A DNA stretch of 8,618 nucleotides from contig JALOTU010000133.1 of NCBI GenBank assembly GCA_025457725.1, positions 1 to 8,618 on the forward strand. Direction: 5' to 3'. Of this stretch, positions 1 to 6,690 are shown piece after piece (the stretch's first letter is position 1; every line of letters starts with the position of its first letter). The notes under the pieces were generated by a model. The model ran no database searches. It saw nothing but the letters and a program-made list of their open reading frames with translations, and was not told the origin of the DNA. Position numbers and translations under genes: made by a program. The DNA is from Verrucomicrobiota bacterium. GTDB lineage: Bacteria; Verrucomicrobiota; Verrucomicrobiia; Limisphaerales; DSYF01.

Positions 1-1296
1 AATGGTGCCCTCGTTGATCACCCCGCCACCCTTGATCGCCACCCGGCGGCAGTCGTGCGAGTCGATCGGGAAGGAGCCGACCATGAGGGGATCGGGCTTG
101 GTGATGTTCGTCAGGATGTCCGCCTGGGTCATCACAACCATGCCCTTCATGCGCCGGCTCTCACGAACGTAGAGTTGGGGCGGGAAGTGGCCGTAGGCCG
201 CGAACTCGTCCGCGCAAAGGCCCCAGCCGGCGATGTCGTCACGTCTTTTCTTGCTGAAGACCGGGTCGGTTTTCATGAAATGGATGAACTCGAGGGTGTA
301 TTGCTTGTGGGCCTCGAGGATCGCCGCGCGGCCGGCCTGGTCGGCCTCGGCCCACTCCTTCGCCCCGCCGACCAGACCGATGGAAAACTGCGAGCCGATC
401 GCGTTGTTCGCGTCGATCTTATTGCTGGGCACCGGCAGGTAGCTGAAGTTCACCTGCCCCTCGCCGTGGCGTTTCACGTAGCGGCGGACCAACTCGAAAC
501 GGGCCGGGTCATAGTTCTCAGGCGCCGGCATGGCGACCTTGTTGGCCGCATCCTTGGTCATGGGAATGCGGTAACTGTAGACCATCAGCTCATCGTCTCC
601 GATCTCGTCGGGTCCTTTCCCGACCGCGGTGATCAGCGGGAGGGGGTTGCCCTCGCGGTCGAAGCCGTCGATATCCATCAGGCGCTTGGGATACTGGCGA
701 CCGGCGTAGGACTCTCCATATTCGGCGCGGCTTTCGCGGTCGATGCGCCAGCTGACGCCCGCGGCGGCCATCAGGTCGCCCTCGTAGCTGCCGTCGATGA
801 AGACCCGTCCGGTGTAGGTCCCGTTGCTGGTGACGATGCCGGTGATGCGCGGGCCGCTCTTGGTGACCGATTGCAGGCAACGTTCGGTCAGCACCGTCAC
901 GCCGGCCTCGGCGAGCATGGCGTCGGTCACGCGCTGCGCGACGTGGGCCTCGTAGGACCAGGTGGCCTGGTTCTTCACGTTCACATCGTAGGGCAGGGTG
1001 ATGCCGCGGCCCGCGTAGTCCTGCTGGATGCGCAGGTGCCACTCGTGGAACAGGCCCATGAGCGGCTCGCGATACATCTGGTCGGAGTCGCTGAAACAGA
1101 GGCCGCCGGTGTTCATTCCGCCAACGTGTGTGGTGGGCTCCAGCAGGATCACCGAGGCGCCCTCGCGCGCCGCGCCGATCGCGGCGCAGAAGCCGCCGGG
1201 TGTGGAGCCATAAACGATGACATCGGCTTCCGCGGCCCGGAGCGGGGTTCGCGGCGCAAGCAGCAGAGCGGCGAGGAGCAGGAGGACGTGTTTCAT
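1..1296 (-). CDS. FAD-dependent oxidoreductase (FAD_oxidored family), secreted, C-terminus cut by window edge
   Basis: This is a flavin-dependent oxidoreductase of the FAD_oxidored (PF12831-like) type, often labelled 'xanthan lyase' in databases although the fold is a Rossmann flavoenzyme. 432 codons are visible and the frame is still open at position 1. Residues 1-22 form a signal peptide (basic MKH, a leucine/alanine core, cleavage near RAAEA), so export is expected. The dinucleotide-binding loop follows as β1 VIVYG (26-30) and GSTPGG (30-35), with the β2 acidic residue in LLEP (51-54). Further family-typical segments are GGMNTGG (59-65), FIDGSYEGDLMAAAG (166-180) and the arginine-rich YVRESRRMKG (376-385). 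The substrate cannot be read from the sequence. The ATG at 1296 is the only plausible start, but no clear Shine-Dalgarno precedes it. The gene lies 20 bp after the small unknown frame and downstream of the GH106 gene, so co-transcription with a polysaccharide-degrading operon is inferred. Confidence 0.9.
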   Translation of the reverse strand, partial: MKHVLLLLAALLLAPRTPLRAAEADVIVYGSTPGGFCAAIGAAREGASVILLEPTTHVGGMNTGGLCFSDSDQMYREPLMGLFHEWHLRIQQDYAGRGITLPYDVNVKNQATWSYEAHVAQRVTDAMLAEAGVTVLTERCLQSVTKSGPRITGIVTSNGTYTGRVFIDGSYEGDLMAAAGVSWRIDRESRAEYGESYAGRQYPKRLMDIDGFDREGNPLPLITAVGKGPDEIGDDELMVYSYRIPMTKDAANKVAMPAPENYDPARFELVRRYVKRHGEGQVNFSYLPVPSNKIDANNAIGSQFSIGLVGGAKEWAEADQAGRAAILEAHKQYTLEFIHFMKTDPVFSKKRRDDIAGWGLCADEFAAYGHFPPQLYVRESRRMKGMVVMTQADILTNITKPDPLMVGSFPIDSHDCRRVAIKGGGVINEGTI

Positions 1297-1316
1297 GATG
1301 ATGCGGCGTGAATCAG

Positions 1317-1619
1317 TCAGTGGACGGCAAACTTGAGGAATGCGACGCCCGGGCTCGCCGATGGCGAAACGGGCCCTGCCTTCGTCAACCGGCACGGCCG
1401 ATTCCCGGCCGCCGGGGAGGAGGTTTTCCAAAGCGGGACGCCCTTCGTTTCCGGCACCAGGAGCTTCATCCATTGGGGCTGTAACCCAATCATTGCGCAG
1501 TGACACGGGACGCTCAACTTCTTCCACTCGGCGGAGAGCGAGGAGTTGCCCGCCAGCAGCAGGACGGCGACGTGGGTCAGGGTGTGGTTGCTGGCGTTTC
1601 GGAAACTCAGCAAATTCAT
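1317..1619 (-). CDS. Small unknown protein or gene remnant, 100 aa, ATGA-coupled to the GH106 gene
   Basis: I do not recognise this protein. Its ATG overlaps the GH106 stop codon in an ATGA arrangement, which is typical of translational coupling. Its stop lies 20 bp before the start of the FAD oxidoreductase. The product has a moderately hydrophobic stretch (THVAVLLLAG, 15-24) but no clean signal peptide, and it is rich in Pro, Ser and Lys. Trp residues sit in EWKKLSVP (31-38), PQWMKLLVPE (48-57) and PLWKTSSPAAG (62-72), and the end reads FLKFAVH. This spacing and the C-terminus recall the short β-rich tails at the end of some secreted verrucomicrobial enzymes, so it may be a leftover tail of a lost gene rather than a working protein. 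That is inference from impression only. The ATGA overlap and uninterrupted frame favour a gene; the odd composition and lack of relatives that I can name count against it. Confidence 0.35.
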   Translation of the reverse strand: MNLLSFRNASNHTLTHVAVLLLAGNSSLSAEWKKLSVPCHCAMIGLQPQWMKLLVPETKGVPLWKTSSPAAGNRPCRLTKAGPVSPSASPGVAFLKFAVH

Positions 1620-4528
1620 TTTATGGGTTCGCCTGCCTGCACCACGACTGGACCAAGCAGGCCCGAAGGCATTAGCGCCGTATCCATGGTGATCGCGCGG
1701 ATGTTGGTCCGGGTTCGCCGTTGCTCGGGAGGAAGCGAGGCATCGCCGATGATACGGTTGGGCCAGAAGTTGACGACGTCCACGTCCACGGTGTTCACGC
1801 CCGGTTGCAACGCGCCAGTGATGTTCACGCGGAACGGCGGGGTCCAGACGATGCCGCAGGGCTGGCTGTTCACGCGCACTTCGGCGAGCTCGCGCACGCT
1901 GCCTAGGTCCAGCCACACGCTGGACTGCCGGTTTCCCTCTTCCGGCTTCCACTCGAAGCTCTTGGTGTAGGTCGCCAAACCCGAGTAGAACCTGATGCCG
2001 GACTCGGAACGCTCGGTCCAACTTGCCAATTCATCGAACTGCACCGGTCCCGGCCCGCCCCACTTCGGGTCAAAGTGGACCGTCCACGGGCCGGTGAATT
2101 CGGCAAGCGGAGTGACGCGGGCAAGATTGTCCTCGCCGGTGGCGGGATGTTTCGCGGCGGGTTCGCGGAATACAACAAACCACGAACCGCACGGTGCGAA
2201 GTCCAGCGGCAAGGTGGTCCGTCCCTCCGCCTCCTGATAGCTGATGGCAAACCGGCGCTCACCCGTCACCGCGCTCCACAGCTCGGGCGCCTTGCCCGCG
2301 ACGCGGAACGTGCAGTTCACGCTCACTGCATTGGTGGCGCGATTGGCCACGAAGTAGATTTCCGCGTCACCGTCGCGCCGATGGATGTAATCCAGGTCGG
2401 GCTGTGCCGCCTTTCCCGGTAGCGCGGAAAACTCAAAGTCCGGCAAAACGCCATCGGCCAGCAGCACGTCGCGCGCGGTTTTACCCGCGATGACGCGGCC
2501 TTTGAATGAACGGTTCGAGGACCACAGCTCGGCGGCGAGCTCGGCAAATTCTGCATCCGCCCGGGGAAAACCCGTCAACGTGCCGGACGAGGCCGGTCGG
2601 GCGCCAATCAGCGTCGCGCCTGCACCCACGAATTCCTTCAGCTTGCGCAAAACCGCCGGCGAGAGCACGCCCAAGTCGCGCACCACGAGCACGCGGTAGC
2701 TCATGCCGTCGGGCAGCACGAGCCGTCCGTCCTTCACACTCATGCGCGTCAGGAGGACCTCCTCGGTCACCACGTCGTAATCGTAGCCGGGCAGAATCCT
2801 CGCCGGGTCGGAACTCTTCAGCTGGGCGAAGTTCGGCACGTGGTCACCGTAGTAATAGGCCACATCCGCCACGAACAGACCCTTTTGCAGCAGGAACTGG
2901 CAGCGATTGAGGTAGTCGAAGAAGGGCTCGGACTTCTCCCACCAGGTCACGTTGGGATTCAGATGCGTGCCGGCGAAGTATTGCTGGCCGGGCAGGCCCT
3001 CGCTATCCGGCGAGCAGACGAACGCGTGCCACACGAGCAGGTTCAGGCCCTCGGTGAGCGCCTTGTCGAAGCTCGGCTTCAAGTTGTCCCAGAGCGTCTC
3101 CTGCCAGTGCGGGCCGATGGTGGTGAATCCCTCGGCGAGCACGAGCTGGTGGCCGTACGTGTGCGCGGCGCTGGCCGGTTGCTTGACGAAGAATCGATTC
3201 GCATCCCCGACACGATGCCGCCAGGACCAGGCCCAGAACTCGCTCATCGGCGCATCGTTGAAGCCGAGGCAGCGTTGGGCATCAATGGGCACGGCGTGCG
3301 GCCCGCCACTTTCAGGATGAATCAGCAGCCCATGCTTGTGCGCGCCCTCCCGGAAGAGGCGATAGTGATTGTCAATGGCGAGGTCACCAAAGGTCCGGCG
3401 GAAGTCATTCAGAAACCGGTTGCTCTCATCGCGACTGTTGATGATGCGTCCGGTAATGACCGGCAACCACGGGAGCAAATCGTAGCCGCGCCGTTGACGG
3501 AACTCCTCGCACAGCGTCGGCGTCCAGTTGGCGACTTCCACCTCCCAACTGTCCGTGTGCAGGTATTTCAACGTCCTGCCCGCGAGCGGCCCGGCATCGG
3601 CAATGAGCGGTTCGACCACCGCATCCCAGTAGCGCCGGAACGCGCCGGCATCGAACGGATCGAGCGCGTACCCCTCCCAGCCCTGGCTGCACGTCGAAAC
3701 GCGGCAATGATCATTCAAGGTGAACCCGATGCGGAGGATCTGCCATTCACCGGCGGGCGCATTCCAGTTCAATGTTCCCTCAGGGGTGAACTTGCTCGTA
3801 AGATCAACGACGTCAGCCACCCGCGCATCCTGCTCGCCCGGCGTGGAGGGATTGGCCGCGAAGAGCGGCGCGGTTTCCGGGGCGGAGGACGGCTTGAGCG
3901 GTTGCCGCAGCGCCTTCTCCGCCAGGTTTTTCAAGGGCTTGCGATCAGGAGAAGCAGCACCCGCGGGGACAGCCAGCACGAACAGATCGCGGTAGAAGCC
4001 GTCGCGTCCCTCCGGCCGGGACAACTTGAGGTTCAGGTTCGTTCCCCCCGGGACGCGCGTCTCGGTCCACACCAGCTTCTTGGGGGCGTCCTCCGCCTTG
4101 ACCATCGGGCCGCCGAGATTCCAGCCGCTCTGGATGTTCAGGCTCATTTCCAGTCCAAGGCGGTTTCCCTCGCGCAGGGCGTGCTTGTAGAGTTCCCGCC
4201 ATTGCGGCGAGAAGAAATCCGGTCCGTGTGGGACGCGGGCGTTGCCGTGCTGTGCCGAGCCGTCGGCATCGCAGATCAGCGCGCCGCCAAAGCCCTTGGC
4301 CGCCATCTCCTCAAGGTCGCGGGTGATGGCTTCCTGGGTGACATTGCCATTGAGCCACCACCAGTAGGCGCGCACACGGGCTTCGGGCGGGGGTTGCGCA
4401 AAGCCATTTTCCCAGCTTGTGGTTGAACCGGGTGAGGCGATGCCGGCAATCCCGCCGAGCCAAAACACGAACAGTGCGGCGGCCGCGCCGCCCGTAAACC
4501 AGCCGCGCACTGGCGGGAGAAGTTTCAT
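1616..4528 (-). CDS. GH106-type glycoside hydrolase, probable secreted α-L-rhamnosidase
   Basis: This is a 970-residue secreted glycoside hydrolase resembling family GH106, whose characterised members are inverting α-L-rhamnosidases acting on rhamnose-containing polysaccharides. Residues 1-32 form an export signal with a long hydrophobic core (about 12-31). The catalytic region opens with the family-typical RAYWWWLNGNVTQEAI (53-68) and KGFGGALICDADG (78-90). It continues through NIQSGWNLGGP (131-141), LHTDSWEVE (323-331), IHPESGG (403-409) and LAEGFTT (464-470). The Glu residues in the last three segments are candidate catalytic or metal-binding residues, but I cannot assign them. A β-galactosidase-like jelly-roll domain follows near the C-terminus (about 810-965), with WLDLGSVRELAEVRVN (872-887) and WTPPFRVNITGALQPG (895-910) typical of GH2-like sugar-binding domains. 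Length is normal for the family. ATG at 4528 was chosen because the signal peptide begins there. An in-frame ATG at 4600 (MNRILAHP...) would add 24 residues. Neither has a strong Shine-Dalgarno. The strict substrate remains inferred. Confidence 0.9.
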   Translation of the reverse strand: MKLLPPVRGWFTGGAAAALFVFWLGGIAGIASPGSTTSWENGFAQPPPEARVRAYWWWLNGNVTQEAITRDLEEMAAKGFGGALICDADGSAQHGNARVPHGPDFFSPQWRELYKHALREGNRLGLEMSLNIQSGWNLGGPMVKAEDAPKKLVWTETRVPGGTNLNLKLSRPEGRDGFYRDLFVLAVPAGAASPDRKPLKNLAEKALRQPLKPSSAPETAPLFAANPSTPGEQDARVADVVDLTSKFTPEGTLNWNAPAGEWQILRIGFTLNDHCRVSTCSQGWEGYALDPFDAGAFRRYWDAVVEPLIADAGPLAGRTLKYLHTDSWEVEVANWTPTLCEEFRQRRGYDLLPWLPVITGRIINSRDESNRFLNDFRRTFGDLAIDNHYRLFREGAHKHGLLIHPESGGPHAVPIDAQRCLGFNDAPMSEFWAWSWRHRVGDANRFFVKQPASAAHTYGHQLVLAEGFTTIGPHWQETLWDNLKPSFDKALTEGLNLLVWHAFVCSPDSEGLPGQQYFAGTHLNPNVTWWEKSEPFFDYLNRCQFLLQKGLFVADVAYYYGDHVPNFAQLKSSDPARILPGYDYDVVTEEVLLTRMSVKDGRLVLPDGMSYRVLVVRDLGVLSPAVLRKLKEFVGAGATLIGARPASSGTLTGFPRADAEFAELAAELWSSNRSFKGRVIAGKTARDVLLADGVLPDFEFSALPGKAAQPDLDYIHRRDGDAEIYFVANRATNAVSVNCTFRVAGKAPELWSAVTGERRFAISYQEAEGRTTLPLDFAPCGSWFVVFREPAAKHPATGEDNLARVTPLAEFTGPWTVHFDPKWGGPGPVQFDELASWTERSESGIRFYSGLATYTKSFEWKPEEGNRQSSVWLDLGSVRELAEVRVNSQPCGIVWTPPFRVNITGALQPGVNTVDVDVVNFWPNRIIGDASLPPEQRRTRTNIRAITMDTALMPSGLLGPVVVQAGEPIK

Positions 4529-4729
4529 GAACGCTGCATGGAGGTTGAGTGTGCCTGCGGCCAGAAGCGCGCCCAGTGGATGTGCTAGTATGCGATTCAT
4601 AAACGGCTTGCTCGAACTCCATTTCAGGCCCTGAGTCACGCGGACAGGGAAAATCCGTCCAAGCATCTGCTCCTGAACGGCTGGGAGGATCCGGTCACAG
4701 CAAACCAACCCCAGAGGCAGGGGGCAATA

Positions 4730-4757
4730 TTGACAGGTTTGGAGTCGCATGAATACT
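4730..4757 (+). promoter_or_regulatory. Sigma70-like promoter for the histidine kinase gene
   Basis: A perfect consensus -35 hexamer TTGACA (4730-4735) is followed after 16 bp by AATACT (4752-4757), a four-of-six match to the -10 consensus. Transcription would start near 4764 and run towards the kinase, leaving a leader of about 150 nt before the ATG at 4921. The perfect dyad at 4756-4773 overlaps the -10 edge and the start point, which supports a regulated promoter. A TATAGT box at 4798-4803 could be another -10 but lacks a good -35. Promoter activity is inferred from sequence match alone. Confidence 0.4.
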
Positions 4758-4773
4758 CCCATTAAAATGGGAG
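4756..4773. promoter_or_regulatory. Perfect inverted repeat, probable operator
   Basis: CTCCCATT (4756-4763) and AATGGGAG (4766-4773) are exact reverse complements separated by AA. The two-base centre is too tight for an RNA hairpin at full arm length, and no U-tract follows, so a terminator is unlikely. The symmetry, size and position across the predicted start site fit the binding site of a dimeric DNA-binding protein. Candidates are the LuxR-type response regulator encoded downstream or an outside repressor. The binding partner is inference. Confidence 0.5.
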
Positions 4774-4778
4774 GTGTG

Positions 4779-4795
4779 CATTCCCGGGCGGAATG
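4779..4795. promoter_or_regulatory. Second inverted repeat beside the operator-like dyad
   Basis: CATTCC (4779-4784) and GGAATG (4790-4795) are perfect 6-bp arms around CGGGC. The centre lies about 22 bp, roughly two helical turns, from the centre of the first dyad. The half-site CATTCC shares the CATT core with the first dyad but the arms are not identical, so this may be a weaker second site or chance. In RNA it could form a short 6-bp stem with a 5-nt loop. Confidence 0.25.
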
Positions 4796-4920
4796 TGTAT
4801 AGTGGAGCAACGGCATGTCATGGAATGAAACGAGCCCCTGAGATCCGGAAGCAAGCCAGCGGAATCTGCCGAACCCGAGACCGGCGTCAGCAGCGGGGTC
4901 CATTCGACGATCAGCCAGGG

Positions 4921-6690
4921 ATGGCGCGTGCATTGCGAATTACATGCTTGCGGTTAAAGGGATTGCACCGGTCGAGGATGGGGGTTGTATTGCTCGCGAG
5001 TTGCTTTTCCATGCTGGGCCTGTTCCTGAGGGCCGATCCCGCAGACACTCCTCCTCTTCTACTTCGGGCCATCACGGTCGACGGGGACCCTATCCCGTTC
5101 GATCCAGATGGTCTCATCCACCTGCCGGCGCGCGTCCCCACCACGACCATTCTTTTTGGAGCGTCGGAGGCAGCTCCCAATGCGCCCATTCGATACCGAT
5201 GTCAGTTGGATGGCTATGAAACCGTGTGGCACGAGCGGACGGACCAAATGCATTTGAGAATTCGATTTCAGGATGATGCTCTTAACGAAGTTGCCATCAA
5301 GGACTTCCCCGTGACGGGACAAAGCGCTGGCTGGACCGGCAGTTTCTCGAATTCTCCCTGCGTTCATCGCAAGGAGACCGTCCTGGTCCCGACCAATGCC
5401 AGCCGGTTTTGGCTGGTCATCTCATCGGCTGGTCCGGCTGGGACCGTCGGTGTTTATGGCGTCAAGAACCTGCAATTTACTCGGTTGGAACGGGGGGCGG
5501 AGATTGAGCGACTGATTACAAAGTTGGATCCCCGCACCCCGGAGACACTCGGGCCCAGACGCCGCAATGTGGAGGGCTGGTCACGCAGCGGCCTGCGCAC
5601 AGTCAACGCTCAAGTCGTAATGTCCGGTCCGGACCGTGACCTTACGCTGGTTTTGTTGGATGACAGCCCGGAAGCGCACGCCGACTGGATTACGCCCAAG
5701 AGTCCGGGGTTCCCGGTTGAGCCCGGGGAGCGATTATTATTTGAGTGGGATGAATTTTACAGTATCGGCCTGTCCGGCTTTGGGGCTGTCACCTACAAGA
5801 ATCTGCCGGAGGGCATGTATCGGTTCCGCATGGCCGGCTTGTCCGTCATGGGGGTTCCCGATGGGTCCGAGGGGTCTGTCGCCTTTGAGGTGCCGGTAGC
5901 ATTCTGGAACACAGGCTGGTTTTGGATCGGGAACGTTTTGGCCATGGGCGGGTTGATCATGGGTGCCTGGCGCCTGGCCGAGTGGCGCAGGATGAAACAT
6001 CAGTTGGAGGCCGTGAATATGGAGAGAACCCTGGAGCGGGAACGCTTTCGCATTGCCCAGGACATCCATGATGATCTGGGTGCGCGGGTGACCCAGATTT
6101 CCCTGTTGAGTTCGTCCGCCGAGGAGAACGACAACTTTTCTGAAGAGGCCCGGGCTAATTTCCGGCGGGTCTCACAGATGAGCCAGAACCTGGTGGGGGC
6201 TTTGTATGAGACAGTCTGGGCGGTCAGCCCGGAGAACGACCACCTGGATTCCCTGGCGACCTACGTCTGCCAGATGGCCAACCAGATGTGCTCGCAAGCC
6301 GGGCTGAAGTGCCGGCTGGAGATTCCCGATCTGCCGCATGACATCCCACTCACCAGCAGCACCCGGCACCACCTGGTCATGACCATCAAGGAAGCCATTC
6401 ACAATGCGGTGAAGCACGCCCAGGCAACTGAGATCCAGATCCGCATCCGGCTTGAAGAGCGACGACTCACGGTTGACATCAACGACGACGGAAAAGGTTT
6501 TGACGGTTCGATCAAGCTGCGCGGAAACGGGCTTGCAAACATGGCTCGCCGGATGGAAGCCGTGGGTGGCCGTTGGTCTCAACGAAGTCAACCCGGCGCG
6601 GGAACGCAGATTCATCTGGAGTTGCCGCTGGAGTCGCACGGTTACGCCGGGAAGGTTCGTGGCATTGGAGGACGATGGTGGGTTGCGTGA
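4921..6690 (+). CDS. Membrane sensor histidine kinase (HisKA_3/HATPase_c) with split Y_Y_Y-like sensor
   Basis: This 589-residue two-component sensor kinase is probably anchored in the inner membrane with its sensor outside. The N-terminus has a basic stretch followed by a hydrophobic segment (about 20-37), acting as a signal or anchor. The extracytoplasmic part begins like a Y_Y_Y domain (RYRCQLDGYETVWHE, 91-105). A long β-rich stretch follows, and the domain then ends in Y_Y_Y style (YKNLPEGMYRFRMAGLS, 292-308). No β-propeller repeats precede it, unlike the large hybrid sensors of Bacteroides. One transmembrane helix lies at about 333-350, then a charged coiled linker (352-376). The HisKA_3 H-box is RIAQDIHDDLG (377-387), with His383 as the expected phosphorylation site. 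The ATPase domain shows the N box NAVKHA (495-500), G1 DDGKGF (522-527) and GNGLANM (535-541). The last ~19 residues run beyond the normal domain end and overlap the response regulator. The start is uncertain: in-frame ATGs at 4774, 4825 and 4978 also exist; 4921 gives a sensible signal segment. Confidence 0.88.
   Translation: MARALRITCLRLKGLHRSRMGVVLLASCFSMLGLFLRADPADTPPLLLRAITVDGDPIPFDPDGLIHLPARVPTTTILFGASEAAPNAPIRYRCQLDGYETVWHERTDQMHLRIRFQDDALNEVAIKDFPVTGQSAGWTGSFSNSPCVHRKETVLVPTNASRFWLVISSAGPAGTVGVYGVKNLQFTRLERGAEIERLITKLDPRTPETLGPRRRNVEGWSRSGLRTVNAQVVMSGPDRDLTLVLLDDSPEAHADWITPKSPGFPVEPGERLLFEWDEFYSIGLSGFGAVTYKNLPEGMYRFRMAGLSVMGVPDGSEGSVAFEVPVAFWNTGWFWIGNVLAMGGLIMGAWRLAEWRRMKHQLEAVNMERTLERERFRIAQDIHDDLGARVTQISLLSSSAEENDNFSEEARANFRRVSQMSQNLVGALYETVWAVSPENDHLDSLATYVCQMANQMCSQAGLKCRLEIPDLPHDIPLTSSTRHHLVMTIKEAIHNAVKHAQATEIQIRIRLEERRLTVDINDDGKGFDGSIKLRGNGLANMARRMEAVGGRWSQRSQPGAGTQIHLELPLESHGYAGKVRGIGGRWWVA

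Larger units (their letters stand above)
4529..4920. other. Divergent intergenic control region
   Basis: This 392-bp stretch separates the leftward GH106 operon from the rightward two-component genes. Its central part (4730-4795) holds a sigma70-like promoter and two inverted repeats, listed separately. The part nearest the kinase (4796-4920) is open in the kinase frame back to 4774, so an earlier kinase start cannot be excluded. The part nearest GH106 (4529-4729) is open in the GH106 frame, with a possible alternative start at 4600. No convincing leftward promoter could be picked out: a weak CATACT box lies on the minus strand at about 4586-4591 without a matching -35. No RNA gene or riboswitch fold was recognised. 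Confidence 0.6.

Noticed and set aside
55..1311. 418-codon open frame on the plus strand, opposite the FAD oxidoreductase
   Set aside because: The product has low-complexity composition (Gly, Val, Asp, His) and no motif, while the minus strand gives a clean flavoenzyme with a signal peptide.
2840..4426. 528-codon open frame on the plus strand, opposite the GH106 gene
   Set aside because: It is antisense to a clearly recognisable enzyme. Its product is Arg/Val/Ala-rich with no recognisable domain, as expected for a high-GC antisense shadow.
4484..4498. GC-rich palindrome GGCGGCCGCGCCGCC
   Set aside because: It encodes the Gly/Ala-rich stretch of the GH106 signal peptide; the symmetry is explained by Gly and Ala codons.
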